64,000 bases of DNA, taken from contig NC_092576.1 in the NCBI RefSeq assembly GCF_037975245.1, forward strand, positions 39,324,611-39,388,610, in the 5' to 3' direction. Positions 1 to 11,689 of this stretch are shown here, one piece after another. The position numbers and the translations under genes are program-made. The notes beneath the pieces were generated by a model that was not told where the DNA came from, made no database searches, and was given only the letters and a program-made list of their open reading frames with translations. Positions within the stretch are counted from its first letter, which is position 1; each line of letters starts with the position of its first letter. Origin of the DNA: Apostichopus japonicus. Its lineage: Eukaryota; Echinodermata; Holothuroidea; Aspidochirotida; Stichopodidae.

Positions 1-96
1 CTGACCATTTTTTCTTTAGCTCAGAGGCACTTCTCTCTGAGGCTCCTCCTGCAACCCTGATGGAATGTGCAGCCTTCTCCCAGTAGCTTTTTTTTT
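1..96 (-). CDS. Exon 3 of the Myb/SANT-like gene, cut by the window edge
   Basis: The frame reading SYWEKAAHSIRVAGGAS, then ERSASELKKKWS is open to base 1. It supplies the tryptophan of helix 2 and the ELKKKW helix 3 expected after exon 2. It starts after an ACAG acceptor with a homopolymer of nine A; ten would put it in frame with exon 2. Confidence 0.65.
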
Positions 97-2116
97 CTGT
101 CTTCTACCTGTTGGATATGCATGGAGGTTAAAACACAATTCAGAAAGCCCAACAATGTCCTTCAGCTACATAAAAGAATTAAAAATCTAAATTTTTATAT
201 TGCTTCTGGCATTCATTACAAATTAATTACTATGTTAGTTACAATATCACATAAATTATATATTGCTTTATTTTCCTTTAATATTTTCCTATATATATAT
301 TGCTATATTTTCCTAACAGATTTAATTTAAACACATGATTTAATGTTCAATACTTATATTTTCTGAATAAATCTTATATCCATTTTGTGCTATGTCAGGA
401 TTCTACTTCTCTTTATCTGTTTACATTATGACAGAGCATTAGGTGATATTACAGGCTATGTTTTCAACTTCAAATAGTGTCATTACGCACACACACACAC
501 ACGGTACAATTTACATTCCAAAAAGATATGCAGTACACAACATATTCTCAAGTCCCACAATTCTGCTGAGTGCATATTTTTGCCGCAAAATGAAAGCATG
601 CATGTGTCTTAAATAGGAAAATCATTCTATGTAATTTACTCAGACAACATCACACCTTTGATTCATACTCTGTCAATACTAAATGCAAAATGTACTGATT
701 GTATTCACTTTGGAAAAAAACAAGCTTCCAAATGCTAAGTTTGATGTGCTTAGGCTTTTAAAAGTCTTACCTTCTGTGAGCAATGTCCAGCTCGACCAAA
801 CAATTTGTCACGGTTTTCCTTTACAAATTGGCAAAGAATAAACATTTCTTGCTGGGAAAAATTCTTCTTTCTTGATTGTTTTGCTTTTGGGTTAGACTAG
901 GAAAAAAAGAAAAAACAACGGTTACTGTGAAAATTGTTATCATTAACGACTCAAGAACACTGTGCTCTAAACTGAATGAGCCAGCCTTGCCAATACCAGG
1001 CTGAACCCCATGAACTCTATTTTGATTTCCAACAGTCAATGGCTATAGGCAAGCAGCACACACAGCTGCTCATCCCATTGAACAGCCTCAATTGTAATAA
1101 CTTCTCAATAACCCAATAACTTGAAATATGATCACTTAAAACGTGTTTGTATTTTGTAGTAGAGTCCCAGCCCGACTTAGCTACTCTGGCCTTGGCTACG
1201 TGGGCAGATAAAGTTGCTTGCCTTGTGTGCACCTAGCAAGGAAGGTCTATAAAAACAAAAACCCTGTTTACCTGCAGTGTTGCCTTTCAAAATGACGACT
1301 TTAAATTTAACAATGCTTTAGGCCTAGACTGAAACAATCCAAAATAAATCATTTACATCACTAAGGATGTAAACACCCAGTCAGCTCTAGTTCAGCCAAA
1401 ACAAAAATATGGTATACAAATCAGACGTTAGTGTGGGGAGGTTAGGCCCTGTAGACCTAAGCTATTACTGCTTTTATTTTGTGGACATTAAAAAAAAAAA
1501 AATAGGCTAGCTAGGACTTAGTTGGAAGCAAGGTGACTTTCACTTTTGTTCAGAATTAAGCCTATAAAGGGTGCAAGTGCAATAACTATACCTCTCTCTT
1601 TAGACTTTAGTCTGGACTTCATACATAGTTCCTTTGTACGAAATTGTGACAATTTATCAATATCAGTCAATGATCCCACTGTTAATCATTAGCCGGGTAC
1701 CGTTACAGGCCTAAGTATACTTGTATAGTCTTGTAATAATAAGTCGTCAGTGTAATAATACCGGCGTATACTTATGTAGTTTATCCTTTAAACAGTAGTC
1801 ATTTGCTAATATAAATTTGTGCTACTGCTAGGCCTAAACTTTAGAGAAGACATAGGCAGGCCTAACGTTGTCCCGTGTATTGCTCTAGGCTCTAGTACAT
1901 AGCCTACATATAACACTGACTGCCTGTATTAAACTAATTTAACGTACGCAAAGACTACCAAGTTGGCAGATAAAATGCGGTCTACGGAGGATCTTTCAAT
2001 GTTTTTGAGTCGTAACACACAACGAACCAGTGCAATAAAATATGGCAAAGGTTATTCTTGTAAAGATTGTGGTTAAATGTTTATTCTGACACATTTATCT
2101 GATATTTACTCACCAT
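1..2116 (-). CDS. Myb/SANT-like DNA-binding protein, 5' part of a split gene running off the left edge
   Basis: Three coding pieces are visible on the minus strand: 2114-2116 (the ATG alone, followed by donor GTGAGT), 771-896 (acceptor CCTAG, donor GTAAGA) and 1-96. Read together they give MSNPKAKQSRKKNFSQQEMF, then FILCQFVKENRDKLFGRAG, and after the second intron SYWEKAAHSIRVAGGAS and SASELKKKWS. This order (a basic lead, FSxxEM, L...V.EN...LFG, a W, then VAGG..R...ELKKKW) is the Myb/SANT-like DNA-binding domain of the Myb_DNA-bind_5 type found in NAIF1-like and transposon-derived regulators, so a nuclear DNA-binding role is inferred. The exon 2 to exon 3 join is out of frame by one base, at a run of nine A (minus strand) that opens exon 3. 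That could be a sequencing or assembly error, a missed small exon, or a broken gene. The rest of the protein lies outside the window. Confidence 0.72.
771..896 (-). CDS. Exon 2 of the Myb/SANT-like gene (first helix region)
   Basis: The exon is 126 bp, phase 0 to phase 0. It encodes a lysine/arginine-rich lead, then NFSQQEMFILCQFVKENRDK and LFGRAGHCSQK. The acceptor is preceded by a long pyrimidine tract and CCTAG; the donor is AAG/GTAAGA. The pattern FS..E...L...V..N...LFG marks helix 1 of the Myb/SANT-like fold. Confidence 0.75.
897..2113. other. First intron of the Myb/SANT-like gene
   Basis: No exon-like frame is seen on either strand. It contains an A-run near 1490 and many AGGCCTA-type short words. 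The 5' end, GTGAGT read on minus, sits directly after the ATG. Confidence 0.5.
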
Positions 2117-2183
2117 TTTGATGACATATAATGCGCCGACAGGTTGTTCGCCGTGTCAAAACTTCGGAGACACAAGTGATTTG

Positions 2184-2199
2184 AGGTCACGAAAGGTCA
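2184..2199 (+). promoter_or_regulatory. DR4 nuclear-receptor-like element
   Basis: Two AGGTCA half-sites in the same orientation are separated by four bases (CGAA), a direct repeat of the DR4 type used by thyroid-hormone/LXR-class receptors. It lies about 70 bp upstream of the ATG of the Myb/SANT-like gene, within or close to its 5' UTR or promoter. Function is inferred from spacing only. Confidence 0.35.
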
Positions 2200-2235
2200 C
2201 AGTAGCCTCGTCCACTAACCAAATATTAATTAAAA

Positions 2236-2372
2236 TCATGCGTAGCGTAAGTTTGATTTTGTGGAACGCTACTTAACGATCGAACTTACGCTACGATCAA
2301 TCGCATGAGAATCGAACTAAAGTTTGATCTTAAGATCAAGCGTAAGTTAGTCTTTGTGGAACGGGGCCCAGT
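2236..2372. repeat. Small foldback repeat with GTTTGTGGAACG-like words
   Basis: GCGTAGCGTAAGTT and its inverse AACTTACGCTACG face each other around 2240-2300. A related GCGTAAGTTAGTCTTTGTGG follows, ending in AACGGGGCCC. It looks like the remnant of a short inverted-repeat element; no target duplication was identified. Confidence 0.4.
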
Positions 2373-3190
2373 AAAGCTAAATTGTTCTTCATCTCTCCGT
2401 CTCACAGAAGTTCAGGTAGATTGGTGGGGTGGTGCTTGGGTCCCTGCTGCCAATGGGGATTGAGAGATCTGGGTCTTAACACTTCGTTCTTCTCTCTGAA
2501 GTCTGATACAACTACATCGTCCGCCATCTGAATATAATAGTTATTTGTTTACTAGTTTAGTATGATATTAGTCACAAAATACATTTTGATATGTTATAAA
2601 TTCCATTAATTATCACTGGTATGTGTCCAAGTTTGCTTCCGATAACACTGTTTGAGAAATGAGCCTTTGAACAGGCGAGGTTTATCAATTAAAGTGGCTG
2701 AACTATAAAGTCTAACACAGAGACTAGTAGCTCAGTTTCTCAGATGTAATACACTATGTAAAAAGTAAATTCTGAAAATATACATTGCATTGCTTCACAA
2801 TTGGCCGATTTATCATACTTTGAAATTCCGCAATTTGTCGCCATCATGGCATTTTGGCATTTTCTTGACTTTTGAGGTCACATTTCTCAGCAATGAAACA
2901 CCCTACTACCATACTATTACAGATGCATATAGAGTCTATCCCATAGACCAGGAAAATAAAAAAAATGTCTTGTGGAGTTAGGTCAACTTGAAAGTGTCAA
3001 AATATTCGATTTTTGTACTTTTCACTAAATAATGTGCTATTTTTAGTAATGAATTGCTCCTAAACCATTGATTCAGGGTATTTGATTCTTTCAGAGGTTA
3101 TTATGTTTAGTACAAACAATACACAATAATGATTACAATGCTTTACTATAATGTATTTGTAAGTTGTGCAACTCTAAAAGTTTAAAAGTC
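2373..3190. other. Intergenic, nothing recognised
   Basis: Unique-looking AT-rich sequence. The short open frames have no domain, start context or splice signals that I can support. Confidence 0.5.
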
Positions 3191-3194
3191 TAAA

Positions 3195-3592
3195 AGTTTG
3201 CAATTTCAACCAGTACATACATATGTACCTGTATGCTCAGTGTGCACAGCACATACACTGTACTGGGTGTATATGTACGGAGTGCCATGAGTGCCAGAAG
3301 ACTATTTTGAAACCTAACACTAATATACACACTGTACATATACACCCAGTACAGTGTATGTACTGTACACACTGTACATAGATGTATGTACTAGTTGAAT
3401 TTCATTTTATAGTCAAGTCTTCTAATTCAACCATTTGTATATGTACAGTGTGTATGTTAGTGTTAGGTTTAAATATAGTCTTCTGGCACTCATGGCACTC
3501 CGTACATATACACCCAGTACAGTGTATGTACTGTACACACTGTACATGCATATGTATGTACTGGTTGAAATTCATTTTTTAAGTCTTCTAAT
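3195..3592. repeat. Long palindrome built from a GTACA/TGTAC-rich repeat
   Basis: The arm carrying GTATATGTACGGAGTGCCAT and AGTGCCAGAAGACTA (about 3265-3350) is repeated in inverted orientation at about 3430-3515, with a loop of about 100 bp. TACATATACACCCAGTACAG-type segments also occur as direct copies near 3338 and 3504. The whole can fold into a stem of about 85 bp with few mismatches. Confidence 0.65.
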
Positions 3593-4715
3593 TAAATGAA
3601 TTCAACCAGGAGCAGACAAGTCGTTGCAAATATTCTTTTTTTTATGAAATTAAAAACTACACAGTATTGAATTGAATGACCTTGAAGTACAGTACAATAC
3701 ACAGGCTCAAAACACATGGAACATCAAAACAGGCAAAAACGTTTTTTTGTAAAAATCCCAAACTTTGAGGATTTTTCATTTCAAAATAAGGCAAATTGGT
3801 TAATTGGCCAATTATTTAGCAATGCAACTGAACTTTTCAGAATATGCTTATTTCATGGTGGTCCAATCATACAAAAAGTTTGGGAATTTTTGGAGAGGGT
3901 GCAGCAACAGCCATCCGTGATTTGACACGGAATCACCCACATGCCTGCAATATAAACGAAGAAACGATGTCTACAACCATCAGAACTAAGCTGTTAATCA
4001 AGAGTTGTGCCTGTTTCGGACGTGACAGAGAAGACACAGAGTGCTGGCCACTGATTGGTCAAATTGAACAACATCTTAACGTTACTCCATCCTCGTCTAG
4101 TTAGCGAAATTTTACGAACATGCGAAACATCTGAAGGCCTAATAGAAGCTTAAGCTAACGAAAGCACGTAGGTATTTAGTATATCATTGCAAATGTAACA
4201 CCTCGTTTACTAAAAACTGATTGGTCGATTTCCTGGCCCTGGTTTATCATCATCCAAAACACGTAATATATGCCATACACGGCCATAGTATATAATGATG
4301 CCCTGCCACAATAATAACGTTTCAAGTACCTATGTTGCAGAAAAGTAGTACAGAAAACGCCGAGTCGTTGTGGATTAATACTATTAACATTTGTTGCTTG
4401 CAACTTTATTATAGGACGTTATTAACTCAAATGCGTCCAAATGTTACCTGTCTTGTTCAATTCTACATTAACGAACCAAATTAGAGAATTTTACGTATTG
4501 ATTTGTTTTGAAGAAGTATGCTACGCAAGGAGATCTACTTTATTTACGTGTGCAGAATTCACTGTTCGCCGCCACAATTCTTGCAAATCTGAGTCTGATT
4601 TTGTTTCTGCGTAGCCAACCTGTGAAGTTTAGATTGCTATGAAGAGGCTAGTAATCCCAATATTGTATCGCGCATGCGCGCTACAATTAATATTTCGCTT
4701 TTATGGACCCCAATG

Positions 4716-4908
4716 TATGGTGGTTTAATAGGGACATAAAAAAGGGGTAAAAAGTCCAAATCTTTGACCCCAACATTTTTACTTAAAAGGTAAAAAAATA
4801 GTAAACAATTTGACTTCCAAAGATACAATTAGGAGATAGAAAGTCTATCTTTTGAGGTTTGGGTACAGTTCTATTTTTCTCTCTTTCTGTCCCAATTAAA
4901 CCACCATA
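4716..4908. mobile_element. MITE with TATGGTGGTTTAAT termini and 6-bp target duplication
   Basis: The left end TATGGTGGTTTAATAGGGAC is matched at the right end by the inverse (GTCCCAATTAAACCACCATA). The 193-bp element is flanked on both sides by CCAATG (4710-4715 and 4909-4914), a clean target-site duplication. It encodes no protein and is a non-autonomous DNA transposon; the superfamily is not assigned. Confidence 0.75.
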
Positions 4909-5854
4909 CCAATGGCATGCGTGCAATCTGTTTCAAATTTTGTCATGGACAAACGGTGTCGAATGTCATCCAAAGGTTGCATTTAAAGCTTAAATAAAAA
5001 CATTAATAAAACATATTTTGGTTGAAATATTAAAACTTTAAAAACGAAACAATGGTTTTACCACTAACAATTAGACCTGCACCGAGAAGCCGATGTCATC
5101 ATCATCAAGTTAGCCTTAAAGGAGCATTTCAGTGATTTAACATATTTTAAAGTTGAATATCTCGAAAACCGTGTCACGACTAAACGTCGGCCTACAGTAA
5201 TCCTTTAAGATTATTTCAAGGCTGATGACGTATGTCAAGATGATCTTACTTTTTTTTATCGAGGCTTTTTATCCATTATTAAATGGGACTTTTTGGCCTC
5301 ATATGCTATTGTTATTTCTGTCAACTGTGTCTAATCATCGTTTTTACCAATTAAGTAACAGCACAACACTTTCCAAGACCTTACATGACCAACCAGGGAT
5401 GTGTTAATGATATTTTCATGTTATAACGTGTGTAGGCTATATATAGGCCTATGTATTACTGTAGAAATATAAATGTTAAGCATTGCAAAATTACGTTCGT
5501 GTACAGAAAGATCGTCGGGTTGCAAATTACTTATCATTTCATTCAGCACCTTAATTTGGCGGCGACATCGGGGCTGAAAACGTCTCATGACAAGCGGCGC
5601 ACCAACTCCGAGCCGTTAAACCTACGGCCGATCCGTGTCGATGAATATAGTGATACGCAGAAAATTGAATTGATACATGGCCTATACTAAGCGTTATGCT
5701 AAGCCTAATTTGTGGTGCACAACTGATATCGAGCGATAGGACTTGTGCACCAATTTTACTAGCGTGGTAAATTAATAGTGCCATACCACCATTGGATCAG
5801 ACTACGTCCGCCTGAAAGGTCAAAATAGTTCTAAATCGACCTACTGTAGCTACT

Positions 5855-7412
5855 TTGGTTCCTTGCTTTAGCAGAAGGAACCTATGTAGTCAACTTGGCG
5901 TGTGAGTGTGTGTCTGTAACACTTGCTTGGGTCCACTGTAACTCAACAAGGAAAAGTTGAACTTAACTCGAACTTGGTATTTATATCCGCCATAGTAAGA
6001 AGGCGTGCCCTATTGTTTACAATGCCTGTAAAGGTCAGCTAGGAGCCAAAAACCAAAATAATAAACAAAGCAATAACTCCCATTGTCAGGGTCCGACATG
6101 TTTGTTATTAGGAACAATTTGTAAATGGGGTAGTAGGGGAACGTTTTCAAACATAACACTTGTGTGATCCAAGGTCAACAAAGGTCAACTAGGGGTCGAA
6201 CACTAGTTTTTTTGCGATAACTCGAGAACAAAATGTCCGTCAAGGTTGGTAGTTACGCTATTATAATCCATTAGTCGACCCACATCATTGTGACCCTTGA
6301 CCTTAGGTTGACCCCTGGTGACTTGTATTAGTATCTTTGGTTATTTGAATTTTTGTGGCCATATTCATATCTCATATGGTCTTCCGATCCAAATTGTCAT
6401 GGGTTGACCCCTGTGCGACCTTCGGGTGCAAAGTTATAAGAGGTAAAGTTGTTTATTTTAGGAGATACAGGGCAAAGAAAAAAAAGTTTGTCAATATCTT
6501 AAAATATGATAGAGCTATGTATGCTCTATAGGCGAAAGTAACTCCCGCTTCGATCGGACACCTGGTTCTTAATTTATGGTGCCAAAGGTTGGATTTGATA
6601 CCTTTGTAGCAATCACATTGTGTGTGTACATTGGAGTGCATAGCAATTTTAGGATGGAGTGCACATAATAGAAGAGGAACATTTTTTTTTACAAAACCGT
6701 CATTCCATCCAAGGTCATTGAAGGTCGCTAATGGGCAAAAAACTGCTCACTAAGGCTAATTTTTGCAACAACTTCCAGTGACGAGGTCTGAAATGACTGA
6801 TATATTGGACAAGTTGTGATTGAAGTAGATGCACGTTTTCCAAAATAACCGTTATGAAATCAAAGGTCACCAAAGGTCAAATATGGCTCAAAATGTGTTT
6901 TTTGTGTACAATAACTCGTAAAACTCCCACTGATGGGGTCCGATATGGTTGACATGTTGATACTAGTTTTAAATAGGGTAAGCGATCGTTTCCAAACATA
7001 ACGGTCATGTGATCCAAGGTCAACTAAGGTCAATTATGGATCAAAAACTCAACCTCCAAACTGATCAAAATTGTCCATGGTTGACCCCTGTGCGACCTTC
7101 AAGCGCAGAGTTATCACAGGTCAAGGTTTTCTTGGTTATGGGAAGTGGACCTCTGTTGACCTCACACGACCTTGGAATAGTGGCTCCAGTGACCTGTAGT
7201 ACTTTTTTAAGTTGAATGAATTTTTTGATGCCATATTTTAACCGTCCATGGGTTGACTCCTGTGCAACCAAACTTAGTAAGTACAGTAAGGATGATTCTG
7301 CAAGTTCTTATAAACAAATCTTACAAAAGTCTCTCAAAAGGACCAATCATTGATTTGTGATATTTAACAATTATAGGATAGTGCTTAGTCCTTATTAGCA
7401 AGGAACCATAGT
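5855..7412. repeat. 1.5-kb diverged repeat block bounded by GGTTCCTTGCT inverted ends
   Basis: GGTTCCTTGCT (5858) is mirrored by AGCAAGGAACC (7397). The interior holds repeated copies of a diverged unit of a few hundred bp: GATCCAAGGTCAAC..AGGTCA, TCCGACATG or TCCGATATG, AACTCG..AAC, and GACCCCTGTGCGACCTTC (near 6400 and 7083). No coding capacity is seen. It reads as a non-autonomous element or an expanded satellite-like repeat. Confidence 0.55.
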
Positions 7413-8330
7413 GCCTTTTTATCTTTCTTTCTTTCTTTTTTTTTTTGGGGGGGGGGAGGGGGTCCTTAGCATTTATATTGATGCATGGATGTTAAAGAGG
7501 GGAAATAAACTACTGAGAGTTTCCAAATGTGGAGTATTGATGTGAAGTGATAAGAGGCACTTAAAAAAGATTCCTTAGCGAGAGATGGTCGATGGGTTGG
7601 GGAGCACAATGCTAACCTTTGATATCTTCTAGCTCAACATCTAGACGATCATAGTAGCAAAAACCGTAATGTGTTTTATCACCGTCATCTATCATATGGT
7701 GGGTGTATAGGACAACTTCTATCTATGCTCTATAGCGGCCACGAATTAATTGTGTAAGTCCGAATTGGAGCAATTAATTGTTTTGCGACACCTGACCTAT
7801 AAAGGTTGCCATTTCGTTACAGTTTGATGTATATAAACCGCACCATTCCCGAGAACTGGTCACGTTCAGCTTATAGTACAGTTCGATGAAGTTTAGACCA
7901 GTCGTACCGGTTTCTCAGACTGGCTCAATCGAGTATCTTGACATTTCTAGTCGAATAATTTATTGTTTCACACGTCACATATTAATTATTATTATTATTA
8001 TTAGGAAGATATCGAACCCAATTTCACAGCTTATTAAGCAGGATTTTGATTTTGTCTTGTTTTTTGTTAACATTATTGACCACCAAATGAAAAAAAATGG
8101 CGACTCGGATTCTTATAAGCTTAACTATAAATGATTTACAAGTAAGGTTGTCAACGTGTCACTTCACATTGGAAAGTGCAATAACACCAGTCAACCTTGT
8201 TGCTGCTTAATGTACATCATGAAGCGTTGATATTCATTTGAAAGCAAGGAAAAATATGTTTCTTATGATGACTTATTTATCTAGTAACACAAGGCTTTAT
8301 GTTTAAATTGAACACTTGTAGTTGTTACTC

Positions 8331-8352
8331 ATAGTTTCACGCGTTTATGTAT

Positions 8353-8404
<52 letters not shown>

Positions 8405-8414
8405 ATATGTATAT

Positions 8415-8483
<69 letters not shown>

Positions 8484-8648
8484 GAGTAGGTTGGCGTCTA
8501 TCTTGGCGCAGAGTGCTCTATGTCCATTGGACAGAGCGTAATATATGCTCTGAGCATATATATATTTATATATATATATATATACATACATATATATATA
8601 TATATTTATATCAAAAAAACAACATGCATAAGCGCGTGAAACTCTAAG
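8331..8648. repeat. TA-rich foldback element with AGTTTCACGCG ends
   Basis: AGTTTCACGCGTTTATGTAT at 8331 is mirrored by a near-inverse ending CGCGTGAAACT near 8645. Between them lie interrupted (TA)n tracts and a hairpin (CTCTATGTCCATTGGACAGA and neighbours). The IYIYIY-type open frames on both strands here are microsatellite artefacts. Confidence 0.55.
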
Positions 8649-8699
8649 TAACATATACTAGTGTTCTACTAGTCCCAACTATAGAATTATAATTCTCAC

Positions 8700-10780
8700 C
8701 TAGTATATATATTTAAATTCATATGTGTGTGTTTTATGGGTAGATGTTTGTGAGTAACTGAGTCCATGTGCTCTTATGTTGTATACCGAGGACTCGAAGA
8801 ATGAATTCCAAGTCCTCGGACGTCATTTGGAAAGATTCACAAGGTCCTCAGAAGAGTATGTGCTTTTCAACGCCGGGAAAAGAAAAAAAAACATGTTGTT
8901 ATTTTCTATGCACTTCAACCACTTTGTAACTATTTGTAACCCCCCAAAAAAACTTATGAACCAAAGAATGTGACTATAAAGGAACAAACGAGTTAATAAC
9001 TTAACAGATGAAACAAACGAATAATCGTAACTTACTTAAATGTCTTGTTGTCTGAAGGCCTCAAAGAAGTTCCAACTTGAACTGGATCTCTCGTTATTAA
9101 AAGAAAACAGTAAACACTGATCAAGAAGAAAAATAACATAAAAATACGTCTTTTTACACTTGATGAAGAGAAATAAGACCACATCATGATATCCTTTCCC
9201 TATCCCAGCATGGTAACAATTTGTCTTTTAACTTTCTCTAGATGGCTGTTCCGTTCCTGTTTAAACATCTACTGATAGTTACCCGCAAACTACTATAGAT
9301 ACTACCACTGAGCACTCACTTACATCCCAAAGGTAAAATGTCTATTTTGTTTTAACTGTACGATTCAGACCAAAATCCTAAATCGTAATCTGTATAGAGG
9401 CATTCACGCGTGAAAACCTTTACTTCAGTAAACTAGCTTTATGTATGGATATTGCCGTCTGTCATATATCTCTTAGTTGACTATTGTTTGTATATATCTA
9501 ACCGCTATTGTAAATATTGTGAGTGTTACCTCGACCATGAGAGAACCAAGGGCGGACTGGGACATCAATAAAGACGGGTTCAGTTGTCATGAACTGGCAG
9601 CCACTGTGGCTTGAAGCAAGCAGTCCGTGTTGGCAACCTGAATGAAACCATAGTCTTGGCCAAGTCGTTTGTAATACTCTTTTTTCTCGCGTGTAAACTG
9701 TACATGCCTCAGAGTCCGTTTCTGCCTATCAGGAATGAGTTGCCAACTGTATTTTACATGCCCGAGGATCCGTCCGATATAACCGTCTTGGACATATCTC
9801 CAAAGAGGGGCTTGAATATATGCAAACGATAAAGTATTTATTCATATTTAAGTTACGAAATTGCATGTCATGTGGGATCACGTTTCGTCCACAGCAATGA
9901 GCGACCGTGTTGCAGTTTACGAACCAATCTAAGGCCAAGCGATTGTTCACTGCGGGAGGCAGGGCTTGAAAAAAAATGGGGGAAGTGGGCCCAATTGGCA
10001 AACCTGATTGGCTTCTTCGCTTTTCGAAGCAAATCTGCTAAAATCAAAGGGAAATATAAGATAGCTTGTGAGAAATGTGCAAGATCCTAGTATCAATCGA
10101 AAACATTGCCAGGGCCTTCTCTGGGCAGTACAGCAAATAAATACGGGTAACTGTAAAAGAGCAAGGTACACTAGGCTCTTCATACTAGGGTCTTAACAAG
10201 ACTAGTACCATGAAACCAGCATGTACCTCGACTTAGCGGCTCCATCGAATCCTGCGGTGTAAAGATTCCGGGCAGGCTAAACCGGTATGGCGCTTGACCT
10301 CGATGGTGCGGATATGTAAATCTTCATATTGTAACGCTGCCAGCGTCGAGGGGTGGGGAACTCCCTGTCTCGGAACCAACCGAATGAGTGGGGGAAGTAA
10401 GAGGGGGTGGTACAAACAAAACTTAAAACCGGACAGCAGACATCGCAAGTGTAAGGTTTGTAAGTATATAATTTCTTATCTCGTTCTCTACAGTAGTTTT
10501 TATACTGTACATAGATACATGTAACACATAGCCACGCTATAGGGTCGGGCACCATTCATGAATGTAGCAGCCCAACTATCGCGAAGCGCATGCGTCGGGC
10601 ACTGCACAGGAGTTGAATAATCCAGGCTGGAGCAGCGCAGGTGTCGGACAATCCGCAAGTCTCGGGCTGGCTAGCGCAATGAAAACACAGACATTTGTTT
10701 GGACTCATTAAAATCGGTTCTTCTACTGTACGTCGAGCGTATGGAACACCAGTTTAGCATATATTGTAATACTTATTTCA
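8700..10780. other. Intergenic, no supported gene
   Basis: Several open frames of 60-90 codons overlap on both strands around 9.6-10.5 kb. None shows a recognisable domain, signal peptide or splice context. Confidence 0.4.
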
Positions 10781-10794
10781 TATACCTTTATTTC

Positions 10795-11040
10795 CTTTTC
10801 GGATATCTCTAATTCGTTTTAAGATATCTCTAATTCATTGCCAGACATATCTTATATATAATATCTCTAAAACATATTTGAGATATCATATATTAAACTC
10901 GACATATCAGGAATTCGATTTAGAGAGTGTCCATATTGAATTAGAGACAATTAGAGATATGCAAAATTTAATTCGAGATATCAACAATTAGAATTCGACA
11001 TATCAAGAATTATAATTCGAGATATACCAAAATTCAGTTT
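10795..11040. repeat. GATATCTC/AATTCG minisatellite, block 1
   Basis: Degenerate short units mix GAGATATC, AATTCGA and AATTAGAG. In this block the dominant orientation is AATTCGAGATATC, the reverse complement of the units in the block starting near 11310. Confidence 0.6.
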
Positions 11041-11309
11041 CCGGTGCACGTGAATTTCTACATCACTGCACGAAACCAAATAAGTAGTCGTCGCAGTACT
11101 TTAACTTTCAATGATATATTCTGATTGTAAGGAAAATCGATGAGTTAAGGTATCTTTCAAAGAACTTCTTGATATAAGTGAAATTACCGGAATTTTAGAA
11201 ATGTGACTGATATGTAAGAAAATCTAGTACTAGTAGTAGCCACCGTACTTGAATATGCCTCGTTTTCCTGCCATGTATTTATCAAATTAGATGGCGCTCT
11301 TCTTGTTAG

Positions 11310-11680
11310 AGCTACAATTCGAATTCTTGATGTCTCTAATTTAAGTTTGGACATCTCCAATTCGAGTTCGTGATATCTCGAATTCAATTTTGGATATCTT
11401 TAATTCGAATTACAGATATTTCCAATTCGAATTCTTGATATCTCGAATTCGAATTTATGATATCTCGAATACAATTTTGGATTTATTTATTTCAAATTTG
11501 GATATATCTAATTCAATTCGAGATAACTTAAATAATGTTTCCCTTCTTGATAACTTTAAGTTATTTCCTGATATCTTAAAACCAGTTTGAGATATCTTAC
11601 ATAAAATTAAAGATATCGAAAATGCAATTTCTGAAATCTCAAATCGAATTAAAAGTATCTGAAATATTATAAGTATCATG
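11310..11680. repeat. GATATCTC/AATTCG minisatellite, block 2 (inverted to block 1)
   Basis: Units such as TGATATCTCGAATTCGAATT repeat at roughly 23-25 bp with many substitutions. Together with block 1 it flanks a non-repetitive spacer of about 270 bp, forming a large loose inverted repeat. Confidence 0.6.
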
Positions 11681-11689
11681 TTTCGATTA

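Noticed and set aside
3716-4104. Plus-strand frames MEHQNRQ... and MLISWWS...
   Set aside because: No recognised domain and no splice or poly(A) support; likely chance in a less AT-rich patch.
8351-8654. 98- and 99-codon frames rich in I and Y
   Set aside because: They read a TA microsatellite; the same holds at 20267-20479, 34550-34876 and 37779-37979.
9611-10090. Overlapping 70-90 codon frames as a small secreted protein gene
   Set aside because: No consistent signal peptide, splice sites or domain; frames on both strands compete.
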